From assembly GCF_016598485.1 (NCBI RefSeq), contig NZ_JAEMUW010000038.1:1-37159 (forward strand): 37,159 nucleotides of DNA. Reading direction: 5' to 3'. Source of the DNA: Micromonospora coerulea (GTDB lineage Bacteria; Actinomycetota; Actinomycetes; Mycobacteriales; Micromonosporaceae). Every line of letters starts with the position of its first letter. The first letter of the stretch is position 1. A program made the position numbers and the translations under genes. The notes beneath the pieces were generated by a model, which saw only the letters and a list, made by a program, of their open reading frames with translations, did no database searches and was not told the origin of the DNA. Of this stretch, positions 21,038-28,737 are shown piece after piece.

Positions 21038-23485
21038 ATGGTGGACCGGATCGCGGACCCGTGGGGGCCGCGCACCCCGTACGGGCCGGGTCAGCGGTGG
21101 CCGGTGCGGGTGGACAGTTTCCTCGCCGACGGCCACACCGAGGCCGACGTGCAGCGCTGGGTGCCGACGGCGTCCATCCTGCACTCCAACGGCGACGCGA
21201 TGGACATCGCGGTGATCGACGATCGGATCGTCGGGGTCCGCGGCCGGGCCGGCGACCGGATCAACCACGGCCGGGTCGACCCTAAGGACCTGTACGGCTG
21301 GCAGGCCAACCACAGCCCGGACCGGCTGCGCCGCCCGCTGGTGCGGGAGGGCGACCGCCTGGTGGAGACCGACTGGGACACCGCGATGGGCCGGATCGTG
21401 GCCCGCTCGAAGGAGCTGCTGGACGGCCCGGGCGGCTGGGGGCACTTCGGCTTCTACACCAGCGGACAGCTCTTCCTGGAGGAGTACTACACGCTCGGCG
21501 TGATCGGCAAGGCCGGCCTCGGCACCCCGCACATGGACGGCAACACCCGGCTGTGCACGGCCACCGCCGCCGCGGCGATGAAGGCGTCCTTCGGCACCGA
21601 CGGGCAGCCCGGCTCGTACACCGACGTGGACCACTGCGACGCGATCGCGCTGTGGGGGCACAACGTCGCGGAGACGCAGACGGTGCTCTGGATGCGGATG
21701 CTGGACCGGCGGCGCGGGCCGAACCCGCCGGCGATGCTCGCGGTCGACCCGCGCGCCACGCCGGTGGCCCGGGAGGCCGACGTGCACCTGGCGCTGCGCA
21801 ACGGCACCAACATGGCGCTGCTCAACGGCCTGCTCCGGGAGCTGATCCACCGCGGCTGGTACGACGAGGAGTATGTCCGCGCCCACACGCTCGGCTTCGA
21901 CGAGCTGTGCCGGGTGGTGGCGGACTACCCGGTCGCCAAGGTGGCGGAGATCTGCGATCTGCCGGCCCGGCAGATCGAGCAGGCGGCCGAGCTGCTGGGG
22001 CACTCGGAGCGGCTGCTCTCCACCGTGCTCCAGGGCTTCTACCAGTCCAACCAGGCCACCGCGGCGGCCTGCCAGGTGAACAACCTGCACCTGATCCGCG
22101 GCATGATCGGCCGGCCCGGCGCCGGGCTCTACCAGATGAACGGCCAGCCGACCGCGCAGAACAACCGGGAGTGCGGCGCCGACGGCGACCTGCCCGGCCT
22201 GCGCAACTGGGAGAACGAGGAGCACGTAGCGGAGCTGGCCCGGCTCTGGAACGTCGAGGTCGACACCATCCCGCATTGGGCGCCGCCGACCCACGCCATG
22301 CAGATCTTCCGGTACGCCGAGCAGGGCTCGATCAAGCTGCTCTGGATCTCCGCCACCAACCCGGCGGTCTCCCTGCCCGACCTGGTCCGGATCCGCCGGA
22401 TCCTGGCGCAGCCGGAGCTGTTCGTGGTGGTGCAGGACCTGTTCCTGACCGAGACCGCCGAGCTGGCCGACGTGGTGCTGCCGGCGGCGACCTGGGGTGA
22501 GAAGACCGGCACCTTCACCAGCGTGGACCGGACCGTGCACATCTCCGAGAAGGCGGTCGAGCCGCCCGGCGAGGCCCGCGCCGACCTGGACATCTTCCTC
22601 GACTACGCGCGCCGGATGGACTTCCGCGACGCCGACGGCAACCCGCTGATCACCTGGACCGGGCCGGAGGAGGTGTTCGAGGCGTGGAAGGAGTGCTCGC
22701 GGGGCCGACCCTGCGACTACACCGCGATCACCTACGAGCGGCTGCGCTCCGGCGGCATCCAGTGGCCCTGCACCGAGGAGCACCCGGACGGCACCGAACG
22801 GCTCTACCCCGACGGGGTGTTCAACACCGACCCGGACTACTGCGAGTCGTACGGCCACGACCTGGCCACCGGGGCGGAGCTGCTGCCCGACGAGTACCGG
22901 GCCAAGGAGCCGGGCGGGCGGGCGTTCCTGCACGCGGCGCCGTACCAGCCGTCGCCGGAGGTGCCGAGCGAGGAGTATCCGCTGCTGCTCACCACCGGCC
23001 GCACCGTCTACCACTTCCACACCCGGACCAAGACCGGGCGGGCCACCCAACTGGTGCACGCCGCGCCGGAGAGCTGGGTGGAACTCAACCCGGCCGACGC
23101 CGGGCCGCTGGGCGTGGGGGAGGGGGACCTGGTCCGGATCGAGTCACCGCGCGGCGTCGTCCGCGCCCGGGCCCGGATCTGCGGGGTACGCCCCGGCGTG
23201 GTCTTCCTGCCCTTCCACTACGGCTACTGGGACGCCGCCGACGGTGCCGCACCCGGCCAGGGGCGGCACGACCGGGCGGCGAACGAGCTGACCATCACCG
23301 CCTGGGACCCCGTCTCCAAGCAACCGATCTTCAAGGTGGCCGCGGTCCGGGTGGTCAAGGAGGCCGACTCGGGCGGCCGGCCCGCGCCCGCGCCCACGGT
23401 CGGCGGCTCCGCGCCGCTGGACGGGGCGGGCATCCCGGCCACCGTCGGGGGACCGGCCGCCGAGGCACCGTCGAGGGGGGAGTGA
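21038..23485 (+). CDS. Molybdopterin oxidoreductase (DMSO-reductase superfamily) without the N-terminal [4Fe-4S] motif
   Basis: An 815-aa protein of the Mo-bisMGD superfamily, closest in style to assimilatory nitrate reductase / formate dehydrogenase catalytic chains. Cofactor-binding features include YTSGQLFLEEYYTLGVIGKA, GTPHMDGNTRLCTATAAAAMK with the likely molybdenum ligand C173, WGHNVAETQTV, MNGQPTAQNNRECGADGDLP and the C-terminal domain LLTTGRTVYHFHTRTKTGRA. The N-terminal [4Fe-4S] module is disabled. Where CxxCxxxC and GRLCPKG are expected (about residues 41-57 and 78-84), it has ASILHSNGDA and GRVDPKD. No twin-arginine signal is present, so it is cytoplasmic. The reaction is unknown. 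A ferritin-like gene follows after one base. Confidence 0.9.
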   Translation: MVDRIADPWGPRTPYGPGQRWPVRVDSFLADGHTEADVQRWVPTASILHSNGDAMDIAVIDDRIVGVRGRAGDRINHGRVDPKDLYGWQANHSPDRLRRPLVREGDRLVETDWDTAMGRIVARSKELLDGPGGWGHFGFYTSGQLFLEEYYTLGVIGKAGLGTPHMDGNTRLCTATAAAAMKASFGTDGQPGSYTDVDHCDAIALWGHNVAETQTVLWMRMLDRRRGPNPPAMLAVDPRATPVAREADVHLALRNGTNMALLNGLLRELIHRGWYDEEYVRAHTLGFDELCRVVADYPVAKVAEICDLPARQIEQAAELLGHSERLLSTVLQGFYQSNQATAAACQVNNLHLIRGMIGRPGAGLYQMNGQPTAQNNRECGADGDLPGLRNWENEEHVAELARLWNVEVDTIPHWAPPTHAMQIFRYAEQGSIKLLWISATNPAVSLPDLVRIRRILAQPELFVVVQDLFLTETAELADVVLPAATWGEKTGTFTSVDRTVHISEKAVEPPGEARADLDIFLDYARRMDFRDADGNPLITWTGPEEVFEAWKECSRGRPCDYTAITYERLRSGGIQWPCTEEHPDGTERLYPDGVFNTDPDYCESYGHDLATGAELLPDEYRAKEPGGRAFLHAAPYQPSPEVPSEEYPLLLTTGRTVYHFHTRTKTGRATQLVHAAPESWVELNPADAGPLGVGEGDLVRIESPRGVVRARARICGVRPGVVFLPFHYGYWDAADGAAPGQGRHDRAANELTITAWDPVSKQPIFKVAAVRVVKEADSGGRPAPAPTVGGSAPLDGAGIPATVGGPAAEAPSRGE

Positions 23486-23486
23486 G

Positions 23487-23945
23487 ATGCACCTGGCGCA
23501 CTATCTCGGGCTGCTGCACAAGGCCCAGGAACGCCTCGGTGACGCCTTCACCGAGGTCGGCGAGGCGCACCGGGAGGAGCCGGACGTCTTCCACACCTGC
23601 GAGAAGCTGGCCGCCCAGTGCCGGGGGCACGCGGGGAAGCTGGCCCCGTTCGCCCGCCGGTACGCCGAGGAAGCCCCGACGGAGCCGGACCGGCTGCACT
23701 CGCAGCTCTTCTCCGGCACCCGCACCGGCGGTCTCGGCCTGCTCCGCGACCTCCAGGACCTCTACCTGATGGCGGCGGAGTGCGACATCTGCTGGGCGGT
23801 GGTCGGCCAGGCCGCGTACGGGGCGCGGGACTCCGAACTGCTGACGGTGGTGAAGGCCTGCGAGCAGGAGACCGCGATGCAGCTGAAGTGGCTGCGGACC
23901 CGGATGAAGCAGGCCGCCCCCCAGGCGCTGGTGGTGGCGCAGTAG
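23487..23945 (+). CDS. Ferritin-like helical-bundle protein coupled to the molybdoenzyme
   Basis: A 152-aa all-helical protein with no membrane segment. Candidate metal ligands are spread over helices in a ferritin- or hemerythrin-like manner: H11 and E15 (HKAQERLG), E26 and H28, H36 and E39 (FHTCEKLAAQ), H48, then D88/D91, E98-C-D100 in LMAAECDICWAV, and E126/E128 (KACEQETAMQ). Its start lies one base after the molybdoenzyme stop, so the two are translationally coupled. A role as electron-transfer partner, metal-storage or protective subunit is inference from the fold and position. Exact family membership is uncertain. The stop is only 6 bases from the convergent P450 stop. Confidence 0.75.
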   Translation: MHLAHYLGLLHKAQERLGDAFTEVGEAHREEPDVFHTCEKLAAQCRGHAGKLAPFARRYAEEAPTEPDRLHSQLFSGTRTGGLGLLRDLQDLYLMAAECDICWAVVGQAAYGARDSELLTVVKACEQETAMQLKWLRTRMKQAAPQALVVAQ

Positions 23946-23951
23946 CCCGGC

Positions 23952-25196
23952 TCACCCGGCCGGACGGACGCCGTCGATGAGGAAGCCGCTCGGCGGCAGG
24001 GCAGGCATCCGGCGCAGGTTGACCGTCAGGTCCTGCGGCGGCACCCGGTAGCTCATCGCGCTGGTCAGGTTGGTCACCGCCCGCTTCAGCAGCTCGATGG
24101 TCAGCCACTCCCCGGCGCAGCGGTGGCCGGTGAGGTGGTCCCCGCCGCCCTGCGGAACGAGGCTGAACGGGTCGCCGCGCCAGCCGGCGAACCGGTCCGG
24201 CCGGAACTGCTCCGGCCCGGGCCACAGCTCCGGGTGGTGGTTGGTGCCGTAGAGGTCGAACAGCACCCGTCGGCCGCGGGGGAAGTGGTGACCCGCCCAG
24301 TCGAAGGAGCGCCGCACCCGGGCCGCCGCGGCCGGAAAGAACGGGTAGTAGCGGCGGACCTCCTGGACGAAGCTCTCGGTGGCGGCCTCGTCGCCGCGGA
24401 CCCGCTCCCGCCACTGCGGGTGGTCGTGCAGCGCGAGCGCGGCGAAGACCACGAAGCGGTCCACGGCGACGGTCGGGCGGAGGATGTTCAGCAGGTCGAC
24501 CGCGGCGATCCGGCGGGGCAGCGGGTGGCCCCGCTCGTCGCGGTGTTCGGCGATCACCCGCAGCGCGCTGCCCGCCGGTGCCGGCAGGCTACCCGCCCGG
24601 GCGCGGTCGACGATGTCGCCGATCCAGCGCTCCGCGCGCCGCCGGCCGAGCAGGCCCCGCCAGTGCTGAGGGCCGACCGCGGCCGGAGCCTCGATCATCG
24701 CGTGCAGCTCGGTAGTCCGGCGGGCCACGTCCGAGTCGGCCAGCGGCACCCCGGCCCAGGCGCAGACGGCCCGGGTGAGCATCCGGGCGACCTCGTCGTA
24801 GAGCACCACCCGCCCGGACCGCTCCCAGACCGGGATCCGGGCCCGCCACTCGTCGTCGAAGAGCTGGCCGAGCTGCCGGATCGCGGTCGGCGTCAGGACC
24901 GACATGAGCATCGCCTTGCGGTCCCGGTGCGCGGCGTCGTCGAGGCCCTGCACCCCGCCGACGCCGGTGAGCGTCCGCTGCGCGCGCATCGGCATGGCCG
25001 CCTTGCGGCGGAAGCGGTCGTTGTCGTAGAACAGCTCCGCGGCGGGTCGGCCGCGCAGGCAGATGGTCGGCACGAGCAGCAGCCGGGTCTGGAAGACGTC
25101 GCTGCCGTACCGGTCGCAGCGGGCGCCGATGAACCGGTAGCCCTCCCTGAGGAACGCCAGGGTGCTCTCCGGGCTGCGGTCGACGGGAATGCTCAT
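23952..25196 (-). CDS. Cytochrome P450 of the CYP152 peroxygenase family
   Basis: A 414-aa P450 closely resembling Bacillus P450-BSbeta over its whole length. These enzymes use hydrogen peroxide directly to hydroxylate or decarboxylate fatty acids and need no redox partner. The heme ligand is C360 in GHRCAGE, the fatty-acid-carboxylate-binding Arg-Pro pair is R240-P241 (NILRPTVAV), and other landmarks are FLREGYRFIGARCDRYGSD and EVRRYYPFFPAAAARVRRSF. The distal position equivalent to Q85 of BSbeta is Q83 (GVQGLDD) rather than the His of the decarboxylase OleT, so hydroxylation is the better guess. The ATG at 25196 follows AGGAG. A stress-type promoter lies about 65 bases upstream. Confidence 0.92.
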   Translation of the reverse strand: MSIPVDRSPESTLAFLREGYRFIGARCDRYGSDVFQTRLLLVPTICLRGRPAAELFYDNDRFRRKAAMPMRAQRTLTGVGGVQGLDDAAHRDRKAMLMSVLTPTAIRQLGQLFDDEWRARIPVWERSGRVVLYDEVARMLTRAVCAWAGVPLADSDVARRTTELHAMIEAPAAVGPQHWRGLLGRRRAERWIGDIVDRARAGSLPAPAGSALRVIAEHRDERGHPLPRRIAAVDLLNILRPTVAVDRFVVFAALALHDHPQWRERVRGDEAATESFVQEVRRYYPFFPAAAARVRRSFDWAGHHFPRGRRVLFDLYGTNHHPELWPGPEQFRPDRFAGWRGDPFSLVPQGGGDHLTGHRCAGEWLTIELLKRAVTNLTSAMSYRVPPQDLTVNLRRMPALPPSGFLIDGVRPAG

Positions 25197-25258
25197 CTGC
25201 TGCTCCTGAAGCGGTCGGCGCTGCTCTCCACGACCGGGCACGTCCCGGTGCGCTTCGT

Positions 25259-25283
25259 CTACCCAGGCCGGCAGGGGTGAATC
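25259..25283 (-). promoter_or_regulatory. SigB/SigF-type promoter (GATT-N15-GGGTAG) of the P450 gene
   Basis: On the minus strand GATT (25280-25283) and GGGTAG (25259-25264) are 15 bases apart, about 63 bases before the P450 ATG. It is the same pattern as at 14844, 18940 and 20842. Confidence 0.5.
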
Positions 25284-25287
25284 CCCG

Positions 25288-25325
25288 CGCCGCACCGGTC
25301 CCGCCCGGGCGGGACCGGTGCGGCG
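25288..25325. repeat. Perfect 38-bp palindrome
   Basis: Positions 25288-25306 are an exact reverse complement of 25307-25325 with no spacer, centred on CCC|GGG. It sits between two divergent genes, just upstream of the P450 promoter, where a terminator is not expected. It could be a dimer or multimer operator, a cruciform-forming site, or a hairpin insulating the two promoters. Confidence 0.85.
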
Positions 25326-25454
25326 AACTGGCGTCGGGCTGGCCCCTCCCACGGCGCCGGAAAGCTGGTTCGCTGGTTCCGGGCCGGCAGCGGGTCGGCC
25401 ATCGACCGGGGGCAAGGGATCGCTCCCGGCGGTCGTCGGCGACGGGGAGGACGG

Positions 25455-25853
25455 ATGCGGGACAACAACAGCGCGCCCTACTGGCGGCAGCGGCGGACGG
25501 TGCCGGGATTCGGCCCGGGCCGCGGCGACCGCGAGGAGAGCCTGCTCGCGCCGCCCCGCCGGGCGGTGGGCCGGCCGGCCCGGTTCTTCACCGTGCACCT
25601 CGGCTTCACCGCCGCCGAGCCGTCGGTCGCCCGCGAGCTGGCCGTGGGGTACGCCGAGGCGCTGAGCCTGCTCCGGCCGGAGCTGGCGCTCGGGTCGGCG
25701 GCGCTCTCCCCGGCCGACGCGTGGCACCGGGCGGAGCGGCTCTTCTGCGGCGCGCTCGGGCCCGACGGCGAGCGCTGCGCGGACGTGGCCGGCCATCCGG
25801 GCTTCCACCACGCCCCCGGTCCGGGCGGCCTCGGCTGGGGCGACGGTGACTGA
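25455..25853 (+). CDS. Hypothetical protein (132 aa)
   Basis: I do not recognise this protein. It is soluble, Gly/Pro/Arg-rich at both ends, with a central helical part (EPSVARELAVGYAEALSLLR) and two cysteines (LFCGALG and ERCADVAG) near the C-terminal third, followed by several histidines (GHPGFHHAPG) that could bind a metal. The ATG at 25455 has GGGGAGGA upstream, which supports a real gene. It is divergent from the P450 gene and converges on the DUF397 gene, with a short hairpin between. Confidence 0.6.
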   Translation: MRDNNSAPYWRQRRTVPGFGPGRGDREESLLAPPRRAVGRPARFFTVHLGFTAAEPSVARELAVGYAEALSLLRPELALGSAALSPADAWHRAERLFCGALGPDGERCADVAGHPGFHHAPGPGGLGWGDGD

Positions 25854-25856
25854 GCG

Positions 25857-25876
25857 CGGCGGCCGGCCCGCCGCCG
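25857..25876. terminator. Short hairpin between convergent genes
   Basis: CGGCGGC (25857-25863) pairs with GCCGCCG (25870-25876) around a 6-base loop. It lies between the stop codons of the 132-aa gene and the DUF397 gene, so it may terminate both strands. The stem is short and GC-rich by background, so the evidence is modest. Confidence 0.45.
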
Positions 25877-25878
25877 GC

Positions 25879-26097
25879 TCAGTCCAGGTCGAACTCGCCG
25901 TCCTGGGCGCCCGCCACGAAGGCGTCCCACTCGGCCTGGGTGAAGACCAGCACCGGCCCGTCCGGCTCGGCCGAGTTGCGCATGCCGATCAGATCGCCGA
26001 CGAAGGCCACCTCCACGGCACTGTCCGAGGTGTCGCCCTCGGCCCGCTGCCAGACCGCCCGGGAGAGGTCGAAGTCGCCCTTGGGGTGCTGACCCAT
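25879..26097 (-). CDS. DUF397 domain-containing protein
   Basis: A 72-aa protein with the DUF397 signature (VEVAFVGDLIGMRNSAEPDG, then PVLVFTQAEWDAFVAG). In actinobacteria these small proteins are usually partners of XRE-family helix-turn-helix regulators, in BldB-like or toxin-antitoxin-like pairs. Here no XRE gene is adjacent, so it is an orphan, and its N-terminus is also shortened relative to the W-[RH]-K-S-S-Y-S-type start. The ATG at 26097 is preceded by GGAGG. It is divergent from pepN, sharing a 67-bp intergenic region. Confidence 0.88.
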   Translation of the reverse strand: MGQHPKGDFDLSRAVWQRAEGDTSDSAVEVAFVGDLIGMRNSAEPDGPVLVFTQAEWDAFVAGAQDGEFDLD

Positions 26098-26164
26098 CGT
26101 TGTTCCTCCATCGCCATGCGTCACAGGGGAGCCCGTCCGGATCCCCATCGGGCAGGATAAGCGG

Positions 26165-28681
26165 ATGCCGAGCCTGACCCGTGTAGAGGCGACCGCGCGT
26201 GCCGCGTTGATTACCGTCCAGTCCTACCAGGTGGACCTGGACCTGACCCCCGCCGGCGAGCGGTTCCGCTCCGCCGTCACGATCCGGTTCCGGGCCACCC
26301 CCGGTGCCGAGACCTTCGCCGAGGTCAAAGCCGCCAGCCTGCTGGAGGCGCGGCTCAACGACCGGGCGCTCGACCCGGGCGCGCTGGCCGACAACCGGCT
26401 GCCGCTGACCGACCTGGCCGAGGAGAACACGCTCACCGTCGCCGCCGAGATGGCGTACTCGAACACCGGCGAGGGGATCCACCGCTTCGTCGACCCGGCC
26501 GACGGCGAGACGTACCTGTACGCGATGTCCTTCCTCGACGACGTGCAGCGCATCTTCGCCGCCTTCGACCAGCCCGACCTGAAGGCGCCGGTCACCCTGT
26601 CGGTCACCGCCCCGCCGGAGTGGACCGTCGCCGCCAACGGCCCGGTCGCCGACCGGCCCGCGCCCGGCCGCTGGGAGTTCGCCCCCACCGCGCCGCTGGC
26701 CACGTACTTCTTCACACTGATCGCCGGGCCGTGGCACGTCCGGCACGACGAGCACGACGGCGTGCCGCTCGGCGTCTACTGCCGGCGCTCGCTGGCCGCC
26801 CACCTGGACGCCGACGCGGACGAGATCTTCACCGTCACCAAGCAGTGCCTCGACCGGTTCCATCAGCTCTTCGCCGAGCGCTACCCGTTCGGCAAGTACG
26901 ACCAGGCGTTCGTGCCGGAGTTCAACGCCGGCGCGATGGAGAACCCGGGCCTGGTCACCCTCCGCGACGACTACGTCTTCCGCTCCGCGGTCACCGACAC
27001 CCAGCGGGAGCTGCGCGCCACCACCATCGCCCACGAGATGGCGCACATGTGGTTCGGCGACCTGGTGACCATGCGCTGGTGGGACGACCTCTGGCTGAAC
27101 GAGTCGTTCGCGGAGTACCTCGGCACCCGGGTGACCGCCGAGGCGACCCGCTTCGACCAGGCCTGGACGACCTTCGCCATGCGCCGCAAGGCCTGGGGGT
27201 ACGCGGCCGACCAGCGGCCCTCCACCCACCCGGTCGCCCCCGAGGAGGTCGCGGACGCCGCGCAGGGCCTGCTCAACTTCGACGGCATCTCGTACGCCAA
27301 GGGCGCCAGCGTGCTGCGGCAGCTGGTCGCCTGGCTCGGCGACGGCGTCTTCCTGGCCGGCCTGAACGCGCACTTCGCCGCCCACCGGTTCGGCAACGCC
27401 ACCCTGGCCGACCTGCTCGCCAGCCTCAGTGCCGCCAGCGGGCGGGACCTGACCGACTGGGCGGAGCGCTGGCTGCGCCGCCCCCAGGTGAACACGCTGC
27501 GGATGGAGACGGCGGTGGACGCCGACGGCCGGTGGCGCGAGGCGGCGGTGGTGCAGACCGCGCCGGAGGCGTACCCGGTGCTGCGCCCGCACCGGATCGG
27601 CGTCGCCCGGTACGCCGCCGACGGTACGGTCGGCCGCTTCGAGGTGGACCTCGACCCGGACGTGGACAAGGGGCGTACCGAGCTGACCGGGCTGGTCGGC
27701 GAGCCCGCCACCGGCCTGCTGCTGCCGAACGCCGGCGACCTGACCTTCGCCAAGATCCGCCTCGACCCGGCCTCGGCAGACGCGGTGCCGATGGTGCTGC
27801 CGGGGCTGCCCGATCCGCTGGCCCGGGCGCTGCTCTGGGGCGAGGCGCTCGACGCGGCCACCGACGGGGAGCGGCCGGTCGACGCCGTGGTGGCGCTGAT
27901 CGCGGCGGCGCTGCCCGCCGAGACCGAGGTGATCATCGCGGAGGACGTGCTCACCCTCAGCCGCAACCTGATCGACCGGTACCTCGACCCGCTCGCCCGG
28001 GACGCCGCCCTGCTCCGGGTGGCCAACGCGTGCGGCACGCTGCTCGCCGGGGCGCCCGCGGGCGGCTCGCTCCAGCTCGCCGCGGCCCGGGGGCTGATCG
28101 CCTCGACCACCGACACCGCGCTGCTCACCGGCTGGCTGGCCGGCGACGGGGTGCCGGCCGGGCTCGCCGTGGACGCCGACCTGCGCTGGGCGGTGCTGCT
28201 GCGGCTGGTGGTGCTGGGCGTGGCCGGCGAACCGGAGATCGCCGCCGAGGCGGCCGCCGACCGCAGCGCCATCGGCGCGGAGCGGGCCGCCGGGTGCCGC
28301 GCCGCGCTGCCCAACCCGGCCGCCAAGGCGGCGGCGTGGGAGATCATCACGGTCAACGCGGAGCTCTCCAACCGTCTCGTGGAGGCGACGGCGGAGGGCT
28401 TCTGGCAGCCGGAGCAGGCCGCGCTGACCACCCCGTACGTCGAGCGGTACTTCGCCGACATGCCGGCGGCCGCGCGGCTGCGTACCCCCTGGACGGCCGA
28501 CCGGGTGGCGACCCTGGCCTTCCCCCGCTACGCCGTGGCGCAGCCCACCCGGGAGCTGGCCGCGGCCCTGCTGGCCCGCGACGACCTCACGCCCGGGCTG
28601 CGCCGGCGGGTCACCGACATGGACGACGACCTGCGTCGTGCGCTGGTGGCCAGGACGGCGGTGGCCGCCGCGGGCGCCTGA
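26165..28681 (+). CDS. pepN: Aminopeptidase N (M1 family zinc metallopeptidase)
   Basis: An 838-aa cytosolic exopeptidase that removes N-terminal residues from peptides. The substrate N-terminus-binding motif is GAMENPG (about residues 257-263). The zinc site is H290-E291-x-x-H294 with E313 as third ligand (HEMAHMWFGDLV, WLNESFAEYLG). The long C-terminal helical ERAP1-like domain runs from about residue 540 to the end. The length and layout match actinobacterial PepN. The ATG at 26165 has no Shine-Dalgarno sequence; CAGGAT ending 6 bases before it could be a weak -10 box of a leaderless transcript. A hairpin terminator follows the stop codon. Confidence 0.95.
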   Translation: MPSLTRVEATARAALITVQSYQVDLDLTPAGERFRSAVTIRFRATPGAETFAEVKAASLLEARLNDRALDPGALADNRLPLTDLAEENTLTVAAEMAYSNTGEGIHRFVDPADGETYLYAMSFLDDVQRIFAAFDQPDLKAPVTLSVTAPPEWTVAANGPVADRPAPGRWEFAPTAPLATYFFTLIAGPWHVRHDEHDGVPLGVYCRRSLAAHLDADADEIFTVTKQCLDRFHQLFAERYPFGKYDQAFVPEFNAGAMENPGLVTLRDDYVFRSAVTDTQRELRATTIAHEMAHMWFGDLVTMRWWDDLWLNESFAEYLGTRVTAEATRFDQAWTTFAMRRKAWGYAADQRPSTHPVAPEEVADAAQGLLNFDGISYAKGASVLRQLVAWLGDGVFLAGLNAHFAAHRFGNATLADLLASLSAASGRDLTDWAERWLRRPQVNTLRMETAVDADGRWREAAVVQTAPEAYPVLRPHRIGVARYAADGTVGRFEVDLDPDVDKGRTELTGLVGEPATGLLLPNAGDLTFAKIRLDPASADAVPMVLPGLPDPLARALLWGEALDAATDGERPVDAVVALIAAALPAETEVIIAEDVLTLSRNLIDRYLDPLARDAALLRVANACGTLLAGAPAGGSLQLAAARGLIASTTDTALLTGWLAGDGVPAGLAVDADLRWAVLLRLVVLGVAGEPEIAAEAAADRSAIGAERAAGCRAALPNPAAKAAAWEIITVNAELSNRLVEATAEGFWQPEQAALTTPYVERYFADMPAAARLRTPWTADRVATLAFPRYAVAQPTRELAAALLARDDLTPGLRRRVTDMDDDLRRALVARTAVAAAGA

Positions 28682-28690
28682 CCCGGACCG

Positions 28691-28719
28691 GGGGCCGGGC
28701 CCGTCACGAGCCCGGCCCC
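28691..28719 (+). terminator. Terminator hairpin after pepN
   Basis: GGGGCCGGGC (28691-28700) pairs perfectly with GCCCGGCCCC (28710-28719) around a 9-base loop, 10 bases after the pepN stop codon. No U-tract. Confidence 0.7.
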
Positions 28720-28737
28720 ACCCGACCCGACGCGGCC

